A stretch of DNA of 31,724 bases from UBA5972 sp964600965 (GTDB taxonomy: Bacteria; Pseudomonadota; Alphaproteobacteria; Rhodobacterales; Rhodobacteraceae). The stretch lies in the NCBI GenBank assembly GCA_964600965.1, contig CAZRLO010000019.1, forward strand, positions 1 through 31,724. Reading direction: 5' to 3'. Positions 6,980 to 15,009 of this stretch are shown here, in pieces (the stretch's first letter is position 1; each line of letters opens with the position of its first letter). The notes beneath the pieces were generated by a model. That model searched no databases, had not been told where the DNA came from, and saw only the letters and a list, made by a program, of their open reading frames with translations. The position numbers were made by a program, and so were the translations under genes.

Positions 6980-8050
6980 CTATTCGAATTCGCGACTGGC
7001 CAGCGCCCGCTGGATTTCGCGTCGCACCAGTTTGCGAACATTGCGGGTGATCCGGTCGCCCAGTTCGCCCTGCAATTCCTCGCGTACCATTTCCGATACC
7101 AGATCCCGCAGCGTGTCCTCGTCCAGGATGGATTCTTCTTCGTCGGTGAAATTGACGGCCGGCGGTTCCGGTTTCGCCGGCTCGTCAGCAATCGCGCCCG
7201 CGCGTTCGGCAAACGGAGAGGCTGGCCGGATGTCGCCGCTATCAGAGCGTGCGATGGAATCCGAACCTGCCTCGGGCGCCGCGGCGACCGCGGATTCCAG
7301 GGCGGCGGTGAACTCCGCCAGATCGGACGCATCCGATTGATCCGGGTCCGACCCGGATTTGGCACCGGCCCTGCCCGTATCATCCTCGGGCTCTTTGTTG
7401 AAGACATAGGCTTGCGGTTCGGCCTTGGATTCCTTCACGGCCGCCATTGCCCGCTTTGCCCTTTCGAACAACGTGTCGTCCGGGGCGAATTCAAAGGCAC
7501 CCGAACCGGCTTCGCCTGCCTCTTCCCCGGAATCGGCTCGTGAATTCGGAGTGTCGCGCAATTGGGAATCGTGCGGATGCGCGTCGTCCGGTCGGGCGTC
7601 GCCCAAACCGGGCGCTTCTGCGGTATCAACCGAACGCAGATGCGGTCGCGGCGCGCGCAAATTTTGTTCAGCCGCGCCGCCATCCGTTTCCGCGTCATCC
7701 CGCGTTTCGGTGGCCTTATCCGCAACCCGCAGCGCCGACGTCAAAACCAGTTTCTGGTCCGCGCCCGTGCGGGCCTGCGCGGCCTGATGGCGAAACGACA
7801 TTTGCGGGCCGGCGGTGCCCGCGGTTTCCGGTTCCACCGGCAAGTCGGGTGCCAGATCGTTGGAGGGCGGTGTTCCGGCGTGTTCGTCCGGTCCGTTCAG
7901 TGATGCCCCGGCCTTCGCCGGGATTGCCGCGTCGTTCGGTGCCTCAATCGGTTCTTCGCCGGTTTCACCGCCCTTGGCCTCCTCGGAAACCAGCCTCCGA
8001 ATGGAGGACAGCACGTCCTCGACGTCCATCGACGATACCGGATCAGACAT
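6980..8050 (-). CDS. PopZ-like polar organising protein (DUF2497)
   Basis: A 356-residue protein with PopZ architecture. It has a short N-terminal amphipathic helix (SSMDVEDVLSSIRRLVSEE, about residues 6-24), a very long acidic, Ala/Pro/Asp/Glu-rich and probably disordered middle (about 25-300), and a conserved helical C-terminus (about 304-356: ILDEDTLRDLVSEMVREELQ, then NVRKLVRREIQRALASREFE). PopZ forms a polar matrix that anchors the centromere-binding protein ParB and cell-cycle factors. In Caulobacter the linker is about 80 residues, so this linker is much longer. The ATG at 8050 is chosen because AGGGG sits 7 bases upstream; an ATG at 8065 would overlap that site. The gene follows tolC on the same strand, in what I recall as a conserved run with valS. 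Polar function is inferred from family. Confidence 0.75.
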   Translation of the reverse strand: MSDPVSSMDVEDVLSSIRRLVSEEAKGGETGEEPIEAPNDAAIPAKAGASLNGPDEHAGTPPSNDLAPDLPVEPETAGTAGPQMSFRHQAAQARTGADQKLVLTSALRVADKATETRDDAETDGGAAEQNLRAPRPHLRSVDTAEAPGLGDARPDDAHPHDSQLRDTPNSRADSGEEAGEAGSGAFEFAPDDTLFERAKRAMAAVKESKAEPQAYVFNKEPEDDTGRAGAKSGSDPDQSDASDLAEFTAALESAVAAAPEAGSDSIARSDSGDIRPASPFAERAGAIADEPAKPEPPAVNFTDEEESILDEDTLRDLVSEMVREELQGELGDRITRNVRKLVRREIQRALASREFE

Positions 8051-8121
8051 TTTGCGCCCCTTCAAAAGTCACACAGATTGTAGCCTGCGGTATATGATTA
8101 CACAATACTTTGATCGGCAAA

Positions 8122-9510
8122 CTACTTTTTGCCTGCACGTTTAAGTATTCTTTGCAGCAGGCGCCCGCGATCGGTCGGACCCGGGGCGGTATAGACCTTT
8201 TTGTAGTGTTCATCCGGTTCATAGGTCGCAATTCCCAGGTGCAGATGCTTGACCGTCAACAGACCCATAGACGACAAAAGCGAATAAACTGCTACATACT
8301 CGTCGCGTTTCGCCGCCACCAGATTGGTTTCGGCTTCGAGGCGCGCGCGTTCCGCATCCAGCACGTCCAGCGTGGTACGCGCGCCCAGCTTGGCCTCTTC
8401 CTGCATGCCGCGCAGGGCGACCCGCGCCGAGCGGACCTCCTTTTGCCGTGCGGTGATCGAAGCGCGGGCAATCTGCAATTGCGCCCAGAACCGCGTGACA
8501 TTCTGCCCGACCAGCAAGCCGGCAAGCTGTATGTCGGCGCGCGCCTGTTCCCGAAGCGCCCGGGCCTGCCTGCGGGCCGAAGTCAGACCTCCCCCCTGAT
8601 AGATCGGCTGGACCCCGGTAAGGCCGACACTGGCAGTATCGCCCGTCGCCGCGTTGGCGTTGATTCCATAGGTTGCCGACATGGTGACGCGCGGCTTCAT
8701 CGCCGCCTCGGCACGGAACACGTTCAGCTCGGCGATCCGGGCCAGATACTTGGCGCGTTTGACCGACGGATGCTGGCGCATCGCGATCGATTTCGCGGCC
8801 GCAAGGGTCGCCGGAATGCCCGGCACATTCGGTGGCGTCTGCAAAGCTCCGGGGTAGTGCCCGGTGGAAACATGATAGGCCTCGCGCGAGATTTCCAGCG
8901 TGCCCTGCCTGAGTGCAACCGTGCTGAGCGCCGCCGCAAGCCGCGCTTCGGCCAGACTGACATCGGTGCGGCGGATTTCGCCCACTTCGAACCGGTCCCG
9001 CGCCGCCTGAACCTGCCGCGCGATCACCGTGCGATTGTTTTCGGCAAGGTCCAGAAACCTGGCGTCGCGGCGCATGTCCATGAACGCCGAAACCGCGCTC
9101 AGCAATATCCGCTGCTCGGTCTCAATCAACGTCGCGCGACCAACGGTCACGCTCATGGCGGCAACCTCGATCGCCAAATCGGAATCGCCGCCGTCCCAAA
9201 GGGTCAGTGCCGCGCTGAGGGTCAGCGTCGCCGATTGCGTCCAGTTCGGGCTGGTCGGAAACGTCGGCGTCTGCACGAAGGTCGCCCCGCCGGTCGCGGT
9301 CGCCGTCAGGCTGGGCCGGGTCGCGGCCAGGGCTTGCGCCACGCCCTCGTCGGTACCACGCAGCGCCGCGCGCCCGCTGGCAAGCTCCGGCGAATACCGG
9401 TAGGCGCTGATCATGGCGTCGGTAAGACTTTGGCCGACCAATGGCGACGATGTGCCGCTCAGCCCCGCAAACACCAATGCCACCAGCATCGCTGATTTCC
9501 TGCCTGCCAT
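8122..9510 (-). CDS. TolC-family outer membrane efflux/secretion protein
   Basis: A 462-residue outer-membrane channel of the TolC family, which joins inner-membrane type I secretion or RND pumps to the outside. A signal peptide is visible at about 1-27 (MAGRKSAMLVALVFAGLSG...VGQ). The mature start SLTDAMISAYRYSPEL is typical of alphaproteobacterial TolC. Two long Ala/Arg/Glu-rich coiled-coil repeats follow, each with a beta section (SLTATATGGATF; RVTMSATYGINANAATGD). GARTTLDVLDAERARLEAET near the end matches the family's second-repeat signature. GGGGGGTAAA directly before the ATG supports the start. No partner pump or membrane-fusion gene is nearby, so the transported substrate is unknown. 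It lies between the PIMT-like gene and the popZ-like gene, all on the minus strand. Confidence 0.92.
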   Translation of the reverse strand: MAGRKSAMLVALVFAGLSGTSSPLVGQSLTDAMISAYRYSPELASGRAALRGTDEGVAQALAATRPSLTATATGGATFVQTPTFPTSPNWTQSATLTLSAALTLWDGGDSDLAIEVAAMSVTVGRATLIETEQRILLSAVSAFMDMRRDARFLDLAENNRTVIARQVQAARDRFEVGEIRRTDVSLAEARLAAALSTVALRQGTLEISREAYHVSTGHYPGALQTPPNVPGIPATLAAAKSIAMRQHPSVKRAKYLARIAELNVFRAEAAMKPRVTMSATYGINANAATGDTASVGLTGVQPIYQGGGLTSARRQARALREQARADIQLAGLLVGQNVTRFWAQLQIARASITARQKEVRSARVALRGMQEEAKLGARTTLDVLDAERARLEAETNLVAAKRDEYVAVYSLLSSMGLLTVKHLHLGIATYEPDEHYKKVYTAPGPTDRGRLLQRILKRAGKK

Positions 9511-9571
9511 TTTACCCCCCCATATTCCTCAACTACCCGGTCTTTTGACGGTCCGGCCCCGGTTTCCGTGG

Positions 9572-10225
9572 CTACAGCGAAAATTCCGGTTGATCGGCAA
9601 ATTCCGGCAAGACCGGCGCGGTGGCATCGAACACCGCGCGCCAGGCAACACGCCCGCCGGATTTCACGCCCAGACGACATTCGCCGGAAGCGTTTTTGGA
9701 AAAAATCGCCGCGATGCGCCCGCCATCCTTGATCTGATCAACGATCGACGCCGGTATCTTCTGCACGGCACCGCCGACCAAGACCGCATCGTAAGGTCCG
9801 TGTTTCGCGGCACCTTCGATCAACGGCGCATGAATGACAAAGGCGTTGTCGACCGACTGGGTTTCAAGGTTGGCCTCGGCCTCCGCCGCCAGGTCGGGAT
9901 CGGATTCAACCGCGATGACGGCTTCGGCCAGATGCGCGATCAGCGCGGTCGAATAGCCCAGCCCACACCCCAGATCGAGCACCAGTTCGTCGGGCTTGAT
10001 ATCCAGCGCGTCCAGCAATTTTGCCAGAATGCGCGGGTCCATGATGACCCGGCCACCGCCCAGTTCCACATGCGCGCCGGCATATGCGACTCCGCGTTTC
10101 TCCGCCGGCACGAAAACTTCGCGCGGGACCGTCAGCATGGCCTCGATCACCGGAAATTTGGTGACATCCGACGGCCGGACCTGGCAATCGACCATGGCGG
10201 TGCGAAGGGTGGTGAAATCTGTCAT
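9572..10225 (-). CDS. Protein-L-isoaspartate O-methyltransferase-like SAM methyltransferase
   Basis: A 217-residue class I SAM-dependent methyltransferase assigned to the PIMT family, which methylates abnormal isoaspartyl residues so they can be repaired. The N-terminus TDFTTLRTAMVDCQVRPSDV and the SAM motif LVLDLGCGLGYSTALIA (about 81-97) are clear. However, the segment before motif I reads GGGRVIMDPRILAKLLDAL rather than the classical TISQP-type sequence. It therefore belongs to a divergent alphaproteobacterial subgroup whose activity may differ. The ATG at 10225 is preferred to an upstream ATG at 10333, because the extra 36 residues are not family-like. The ribosome site is weak. The gene precedes tolC on the same strand with a 61-base gap. 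Confidence 0.82.
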   Translation of the reverse strand: MTDFTTLRTAMVDCQVRPSDVTKFPVIEAMLTVPREVFVPAEKRGVAYAGAHVELGGGRVIMDPRILAKLLDALDIKPDELVLDLGCGLGYSTALIAHLAEAVIAVESDPDLAAEAEANLETQSVDNAFVIHAPLIEGAAKHGPYDAVLVGGAVQKIPASIVDQIKDGGRIAAIFSKNASGECRLGVKSGGRVAWRAVFDATAPVLPEFADQPEFSL

Positions 10226-10346
10226 GATACTGCTCAAGAATCGGACGGTTTCGTTGGCACAACTATTGTCACGTTTATCCGACAGGGGCAACTGAGCGCC
10301 GCAGCCTCGCCACATGGCTTTGACCATAACCACACCCCTAATCCGC

Positions 10347-10375
10347 TTGCGCGGACACCAGCCCCTTGCTATAGC
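10347..10375 (+). promoter_or_regulatory. Putative sigma-70-type promoter of tRNA-Cys
   Basis: TTGCGC at 10347-10352 and TATAGC at 10370-10375 are separated by 17 bases, 27 bases upstream of the tRNA-Cys 5' end. Spacing and position are those of a stable-RNA housekeeping promoter. Short complementary arms (TCCGC/GCGGA) overlap the -35 box. This is a pattern-based assignment. Confidence 0.5.
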
Positions 10376-10402
10376 CAGCGTCGCCCGAAAGGGACATCAC
10401 GG

Positions 10403-10476
10403 GGCGAGTTGGCGGAGTGGTGACGCAGCGGATTGCAAATCCGTGTACACCGGTTCGATTCCGGTACTCGCCTCCA
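10403..10476 (+). tRNA. tRNA-Cys (anticodon GCA)
   Basis: A 74-base tRNA including encoded CCA (10474-10476). The acceptor stem pairs GGCGAGT with ACTCGCC, discriminator T at 10473 (the base expected for cysteine tRNA). The anticodon GCA is at 10435-10437 in the loop TTGCAAA. The T arm is CCGGTTCGATTCCGG. All arms fold by eye. Confidence 0.97.
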
Positions 10477-10521
10477 GCTTGATCTGGCCCCGCCTGTATC
10501 CATGCGTTCGCTGTGAGGTCT

Positions 10522-12204
10522 TTAGTCTTCGGGCTTGCCGTCAACAAAACGCTGCGCCGCTTTGCCTCGGTATTTGATGCTTGCCGTCGGTTCGACGTCG
10601 GAATCATCAAAGGCACCCAGCAGCACGCCCTTGCGGCCGGAATCACCTTTCGGGTTGGTGATGTCGTCATCGGAGATCGTGGTTCGCTGGCTCATGCGCC
10701 GGGCCCATTGGCCGAGCTTGTCGTACTTGTCACCGATGATATCGGCATGCGCTGCGCTGGCGCCCAGATCGTGCAATTCGCCGGGATCATTGGCCATATC
10801 GAACAACATCGGACGGTGTCCGGGGCCCTCGGAATGCATGAATTTCCAGCGCTTGTCGGCGACCATGAACAGGCGGGCCTCACGCGGGGACAGGCCCAGT
10901 TTGGCGGCCATTGCCGTTGTGGAATAATCGAACTCGCTGATCGCGAAACTACGCCAAATGTCCGGCGTTTCCCCCCGCAGGAACGGCAGCAGCGAGCGGC
11001 CCTCGACGATGTGATCCGGCACATCGCCACCCGCTGTCTCGATAAATGTGGCCACAAGATCAATGCTTTCGACCAGTTCGTCACAAACCGTGCCGCGCGT
11101 GGCATCGGCATATTCCGAGGGATCGTAGATGATCAGCGGCACCTTGACCGAGCATTCGTGAAACAAATCCTTTTCGCCCAGCCAGTGGTCGCCCAGATAG
11201 TCGCCGTGATCCGACGTGACCACAATCATCGTGTCGTCCATGCGCCCGGTTTCGGCCAGCCACGCAAACAGCCGGCCCATCTGATCGTCGCATTGCTTGA
11301 TCAGGCCCATATAGGCCGGAATGACCGCCGCCCGCACCTCGTCACGGCGAAAGGCCTGGCCGATGGCGTTGTTCTGATAGGCTGCGAAAACCGGGTGGGG
11401 ATCTTCGCGCTCGGCGGCGCTGCGGACCGGTGCCTGAATTTGATTGTGCCCGTACATGTCGTGATAGGGCGCCGGCACGATATAGGGCCAGTGTGGCTTG
11501 ATATACGAGATATGCGCCAGCCACGGTTTTCCCGGTTGGCGGGATTGGATGAACTCCATCGCGCGCTCGGTCAGCCAGGGGGTCTCGCTGTCTTGCTCAT
11601 GAATATTGGCGGGTTTGCCGGCATTTTTCATCAGCCAGCCAGACGCGATGTCACCGTCGGTTTCAATGCCGGCATTCGCGTTTTCGTGCCAGGGGTTTGC
11701 GGCGGTGTATCCCTTTGATTTCAGGTGCTCGTTATAAGGCGAGCGCCGCGGATCATAGAACCCGTCGGGCCCTTCGGCCCACAAGCCGTCATCGCGCAAC
11801 CAAATGTCAAATCCGGCCTCGGCGATGCGTGCGCCGATCACGCCATCGCGCGAGATACCGAGCCGCTGCAAGCCATCGGTATCCGCCTGCATATGGGTCT
11901 TGCCGACCAGCCACGCATCCATCCCGGCCTTTCGCAGGTGGTCGCCCAGCGTCTGCTCGCCGACCTTAAGGGGAAAGTTGTTGAAGGCGGCGCCGTGGCT
12001 ATGGACGTAGCGCCCGGTGTAAAAGCTCATCCGCGACGCGCCACAGATCGGCGATTGCACATAGGCGCGGCTGAACCGCACGCCCCGGGCCGCCAGCCGG
12101 TCCAGATGTGGTGTCGCAAGCGTCGCGTGCCCGGCACAGCTCAGATAGTCGAACCGAAGCTGGTCGAACATGACGAACAGGATATTTTTGGTCTTTCGCA
12201 GCAC
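10522..12204 (-). CDS. Sulfatase-superfamily hydrolase, phosphonate monoester hydrolase (PMH)-like
   Basis: A 560-residue alkaline-phosphatase-superfamily enzyme closely patterned on Rhizobium/Burkholderia phosphonate monoester hydrolases and arylsulfatases. Metal and catalytic marks are ILFVMFDQ (D14), the formylglycine motif C54-G-A-S-R58 (SPICGASRMSFYTGR), YIKPHWPY (H238) and VTSDHGDYLGDH (D332, H333) followed by K345. C54 would be converted to formylglycine, although the usual proline of CxPxR is alanine here. The segment PAPYHDMY also matches PMH. The start chosen is GTG at 12204, with GGAG eight bases upstream, because VLRKTKNILF fits the family. An upstream TTG at 12243 would add 13 unlikely residues. 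No signal peptide is seen, as in PMH. The substrate could be a phosphonate or phosphate diester or a sulfate ester. It stands alone on its strand between tRNA-Cys and a divergent flavoprotein. Confidence 0.88.
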   Translation of the reverse strand: MLRKTKNILFVMFDQLRFDYLSCAGHATLATPHLDRLAARGVRFSRAYVQSPICGASRMSFYTGRYVHSHGAAFNNFPLKVGEQTLGDHLRKAGMDAWLVGKTHMQADTDGLQRLGISRDGVIGARIAEAGFDIWLRDDGLWAEGPDGFYDPRRSPYNEHLKSKGYTAANPWHENANAGIETDGDIASGWLMKNAGKPANIHEQDSETPWLTERAMEFIQSRQPGKPWLAHISYIKPHWPYIVPAPYHDMYGHNQIQAPVRSAAEREDPHPVFAAYQNNAIGQAFRRDEVRAAVIPAYMGLIKQCDDQMGRLFAWLAETGRMDDTMIVVTSDHGDYLGDHWLGEKDLFHECSVKVPLIIYDPSEYADATRGTVCDELVESIDLVATFIETAGGDVPDHIVEGRSLLPFLRGETPDIWRSFAISEFDYSTTAMAAKLGLSPREARLFMVADKRWKFMHSEGPGHRPMLFDMANDPGELHDLGASAAHADIIGDKYDKLGQWARRMSQRTTISDDDITNPKGDSGRKGVLLGAFDDSDVEPTASIKYRGKAAQRFVDGKPED

Positions 12205-12639
12205 GAAACCGGCTCCGGCGTTGGGCCTCTGGAATCCGTGCAAACCACGCGCTGCGGGCGGACGTCAACCGCAAGTACCGGAACCGGCGTGGGTGGCCGG
12301 ACGATCTCGCCGCCGTGGTCGGGTCGGAACTGGTCGTGATTTTCGCCGGAAGTCATATTGGGATTGCGTGAATAAAATATTTTAGTCACGCAAGAGAACG
12401 GACGATACTCTGTTGTAACTTCAAGGTAAAAACACCGTTCCGCCAAGTCCGGATATTTGATTTTTACCTTTGCCGAGAACGTCGCATTATCGTTCGGCCC
12501 ACCAATTATCTTGCGGCTTCCGCAATACTTCTTGGCGTCGGTTCAATTGCAAAAGGTGGTTGCACCGGGCAGTATCAGCGGGCAAATCCTGTCAGGATCA
12601 GAACGCGAAATTCACGAAACAAACGAATAAGGTCGCGTC
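12205..12639. other. 435-base divergent intergenic region
   Basis: This gap separates the minus-strand PMH-like gene from the plus-strand flavoprotein gene. I see no convincing gene in it. It is more AT-rich near its middle and contains the 30-bp palindrome described separately (12364-12393). Both genes would be transcribed outward from it, so it must hold their promoters. No canonical -35/-10 pair stood out. Confidence 0.6.
12364..12393. promoter_or_regulatory. Near-perfect 30-bp palindrome, candidate operator
   Basis: The outer arms TTGCGTGA (12364-12371) and TCACGCAA (12386-12393) are exactly complementary. The core TAAAATATTTTA (12373-12384) is itself a perfect palindrome. Only the pair 12372/12385 (A opposite G) breaks symmetry, so 14 of 15 pairs match. 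There is no loop, which favours a site for a dimeric or tetrameric DNA-binding protein over an RNA hairpin. No regulator gene is adjacent. It sits 160 bases upstream of the PMH-like start and 247 bases upstream of the flavoprotein start. Confidence 0.6.
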
Positions 12640-13803
12640 ATGCCCAAAGACCCAGCCATCCAACGCGCCGACATCCTGGTCATCGGCGCCGGAATCGCCG
12701 GGGCGTCGGTCGCGGCGGAATTGTCGGCAGCCGTGTCGGTTGTTCTGCTCGAGATGGAACCGGTGCCGGGGTATCACACGACCGGGCGTTCTGCCGCCGT
12801 CTTTGCACCGACATATGGCCCGGCACCAATCCGCGCGCTGACCCGTGCGTCCGAAGCGTTCTACCGCGATCCGCCCCAGGGTTTTACAGCGGACGCCCTG
12901 CTTTCGCCGCGCGATACGCTGATGATCGCGCGGTCCGATCAGATGACGGTGTTCGAGGCCGCGCACGCCGAAATCAGCGGCGAGGCCAGCATTGTCCGCC
13001 TGTCCGGCGACGATTTGCGGTCGCGACAACCGTTGTTGAAACCGGGCTATGCGGCGGCGGGATTTCTGGACCCGACGGGTTCGGACATCGATGTCAACGC
13101 GCTGCATCAAGGGTATTTGCGGGCATTTCGCGCGGCGGGCTGCCGGCTGGTCGCCAACGCGCGGGTGACCGCCATGACACAAGCCAATGATGGCTGGGAG
13201 GTCGAGACGACCGTGGGCCGGTTCGCCGCCACAAGGATCGTCAACGCTGCCGGTGCCTGGGCCGATGAAATCGGCGCGCTGGCTGGTGTCGAAAACATCG
13301 GACTGGTTCCAAAAAGACGAACTGCGGTCCTGGTCGGTGCGCCGCAGGGTATCACGGTCGGTGATTTGCCCCTGACCGCGGACATTGAAGAGAATTTCTA
13401 CCTGAAACCCGACAGCGGGCGATTGCTGCTATCGCCGGCAGACGAAACCCCGATCCCGCCCTGCGACGTGCAGCCCGAAGAGCTGGACATTGCGATTTGC
13501 ATCGACCGGATTGAAACCGCGTTTGAACTGAACGTCCGGAAAATTGAAAACAAATGGGCAGGCCTGCGCAGTTTCGTCGCCGACAAGTCCCCGGTGGTCG
13601 GCTATTCGGATCAGGCCGACGGGTTTTTCTGGCTCGCGGGACAGGGCGGATACGGCATTCAGACCGCCCCCGCACTCTCCAGATTCGCGGCGGCGCTGGT
13701 GCTGGGCCGACCGGTTCCCCGGGACATTCTGGCCAAGGGATTGAACCCGCGCGACCTTTCGCCATCGCGGCTGAGTGACACGTTGCAAGACACAAATCTT
13801 TGA
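12640..13803 (+). CDS. FAD-dependent oxidoreductase, DAO (glycine/D-amino-acid oxidase-like) family
   Basis: A 387-residue flavoprotein of the DAO superfamily, which oxidises amines and amino acids with FAD. The N-terminal Rossmann motif is ILVIGAGIAGASVAAEL (G16, G18, G21) followed by the acidic E38 for the ribose. HTTGRSAAVFAPTYG (46-60) lies at the isoalloxazine side, VNAAGAWADEIGALAG is the second DAO-type FAD segment, and GFFWLAGQGGYGIQTAPALS near the C-terminus is the GG-containing FAD-closing motif. No membrane segment or signal peptide is seen, so it is cytoplasmic. An AAGG-type ribosome site precedes the ATG at 12640. It is monocistronic, divergent from the PMH-like gene and 152 bases upstream of pstS. 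The substrate is unknown; a D-2-hydroxy acid or amine are alternatives. Confidence 0.86.
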   Translation: MPKDPAIQRADILVIGAGIAGASVAAELSAAVSVVLLEMEPVPGYHTTGRSAAVFAPTYGPAPIRALTRASEAFYRDPPQGFTADALLSPRDTLMIARSDQMTVFEAAHAEISGEASIVRLSGDDLRSRQPLLKPGYAAAGFLDPTGSDIDVNALHQGYLRAFRAAGCRLVANARVTAMTQANDGWEVETTVGRFAATRIVNAAGAWADEIGALAGVENIGLVPKRRTAVLVGAPQGITVGDLPLTADIEENFYLKPDSGRLLLSPADETPIPPCDVQPEELDIAICIDRIETAFELNVRKIENKWAGLRSFVADKSPVVGYSDQADGFFWLAGQGGYGIQTAPALSRFAAALVLGRPVPRDILAKGLNPRDLSPSRLSDTLQDTNL

Positions 13804-13906
13804 AACCTTTACGTTTATTCGACTGCAGGCGGCCTTGGCGCGGGATATGGTCGCATAAATGCCGTTCCCGATTAACAGCCTGCGATTATCACGCTAAAGG
13901 TGCGCC

Positions 13907-13927
13907 ACGGTCGGCTTGACCGACCGT
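13907..13927 (+). promoter_or_regulatory. Leader hairpin upstream of pstS
   Basis: A perfect 8-base inverted repeat ACGGTCGG (13907-13914) / CCGACCGT (13920-13927) with a 5-base loop CTTGA lies 28 bases before the pstS start. It has no T-tract and so is not an intrinsic terminator. It may be an operator or a 5'-UTR stem. I found no canonical Pho box (two CTGTCAT-like halves) in 13804-13955. Confidence 0.4.
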
Positions 13928-13955
13928 TATGCAATCATCAGTGGAGACTTCTGAG

Positions 13956-14984
13956 ATGAAGTTAAGACACCTGACGGCCACCATGGCGCTTGCCTGTGTT
14001 GCCGTGCCTGCATTTGCCGGCGAACAGATCAATATCGTCGGATCTTCGACCGTATTCCCGTTCGCGACAACCGTTGCCGAGCGATTCGGCAAATCAACCG
14101 ATTTCAAGACCCCGGTCGTTGAAAGCACCGGTTCCGGCGGCGGCTTGAAACTGTTCTGTGCCGGTGCCGGTCTGAACACCCCCGACATCACCAACGCCTC
14201 GCGCCGGATCAAGGCCAGCGAAGTCGCGCTCTGCGCCGAAAACGGCGTGACCGAAATCGTGGAGGCCAAGATCGGATTTGACGGGATCGTCATCGCCAAT
14301 TCCCGCGATGCAGCCCCCGCCGCATTGCGCCTGCGCGACCTGTTTCTGGCGCTGGCCAAGAATGTGCCCGACGGCAATGGCGGTCTGATGGAAAACCCAT
14401 ATGCGACCTGGGATCAGATCAATCCCGACCTGCCGGCAATCCGGATCGAGGTTCTCGGCCCGCCACCGACCTCGGGTACGCGGGACGCTTTTGCCGAACT
14501 CGCGCTCGAAGGTGGCTGCAAGACATTCGACTGGATCGGGGCCCTCAAGAAAACCGACAAGGCGGCTTACAAGTCGATCTGCCACACGGTCCGCGAGGAC
14601 GGCGCCTATATCGAGGCTGGCGAAAACGACAACCTGATCGTTCAGAAACTGATCGCCAACCCGGACGCATTCGGCGTGTTCGGCTACAGCTTTCTTGAGG
14701 AAAACAGCGACGCCATTCAGGGATCGACCGTCGAAGGCGTTTCGCCGGAATTCGAGGAAATCGCCGGCGGCAGCTACCCGATCTCGCGTTCGCTCTATTT
14801 CTACGTCAAAAAATCGCACATTTCCCAGGTGCCGGGCATGGCGGAATTTCTTGCGGAATTCACGGACGAAGATACCTGGGGCGAAGACGGCTATCTTGCC
14901 GACAAGGGCCTGATCCCGCTATCCGAAGACGAGCAGAAAGATTGGGCAGACAGGATCAATGGCCTAATGCTATTGGACATGTAG
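13956..14984 (+). CDS. pstS: Phosphate ABC transporter, periplasmic phosphate-binding protein
   Basis: A 342-residue periplasmic phosphate receptor that delivers Pi to the PstCA permease. A signal peptide MKLRHLTATMALACVAVPAFA is visible with cleavage before GEQINIVG. Phosphate-binding loops are recognisable as VGSSTVFPF (N-terminal lobe), ESTGSGGGLKLFCAG and PPTSGTRDAFAEL. The ATG at 13956 has GGAGA nine bases upstream. An earlier ATG (13929) would put nine extra residues before the signal peptide and is rejected. It is first gene of pstSCAB-phoU, and the 73-base gap to pstC holds two hairpins, consistent with keeping PstS in excess over the permease. Four cysteines remain in the mature protein, which could form disulfides. 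Confidence 0.95.
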   Translation: MKLRHLTATMALACVAVPAFAGEQINIVGSSTVFPFATTVAERFGKSTDFKTPVVESTGSGGGLKLFCAGAGLNTPDITNASRRIKASEVALCAENGVTEIVEAKIGFDGIVIANSRDAAPAALRLRDLFLALAKNVPDGNGGLMENPYATWDQINPDLPAIRIEVLGPPPTSGTRDAFAELALEGGCKTFDWIGALKKTDKAAYKSICHTVREDGAYIEAGENDNLIVQKLIANPDAFGVFGYSFLEENSDAIQGSTVEGVSPEFEEIAGGSYPISRSLYFYVKKSHISQVPGMAEFLAEFTDEDTWGEDGYLADKGLIPLSEDEQKDWADRINGLMLLDM

Positions 14985-14999
14985 ACAGATTCGTCTGTC
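14984..14999 (+). other. UUCG tetraloop hairpin after pstS
   Basis: GACAGA (14984-14989), loop TTCG and TCTGTC (14994-14999) form a perfect 6-bp stem closed by a very stable tetraloop, starting at the last base of the pstS stop codon. There is no downstream T-tract. It likely protects the 3' end of the pstS message. Confidence 0.6.
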
Positions 15000-15009
15000 C
15001 GACAAAACC

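Noticed and set aside
8110..9495. Open frame of 461 codons opposite the tolC-like gene
   Set aside because: The minus strand has a signal peptide, TolC repeats and a ribosome site; the plus frame has none of these.
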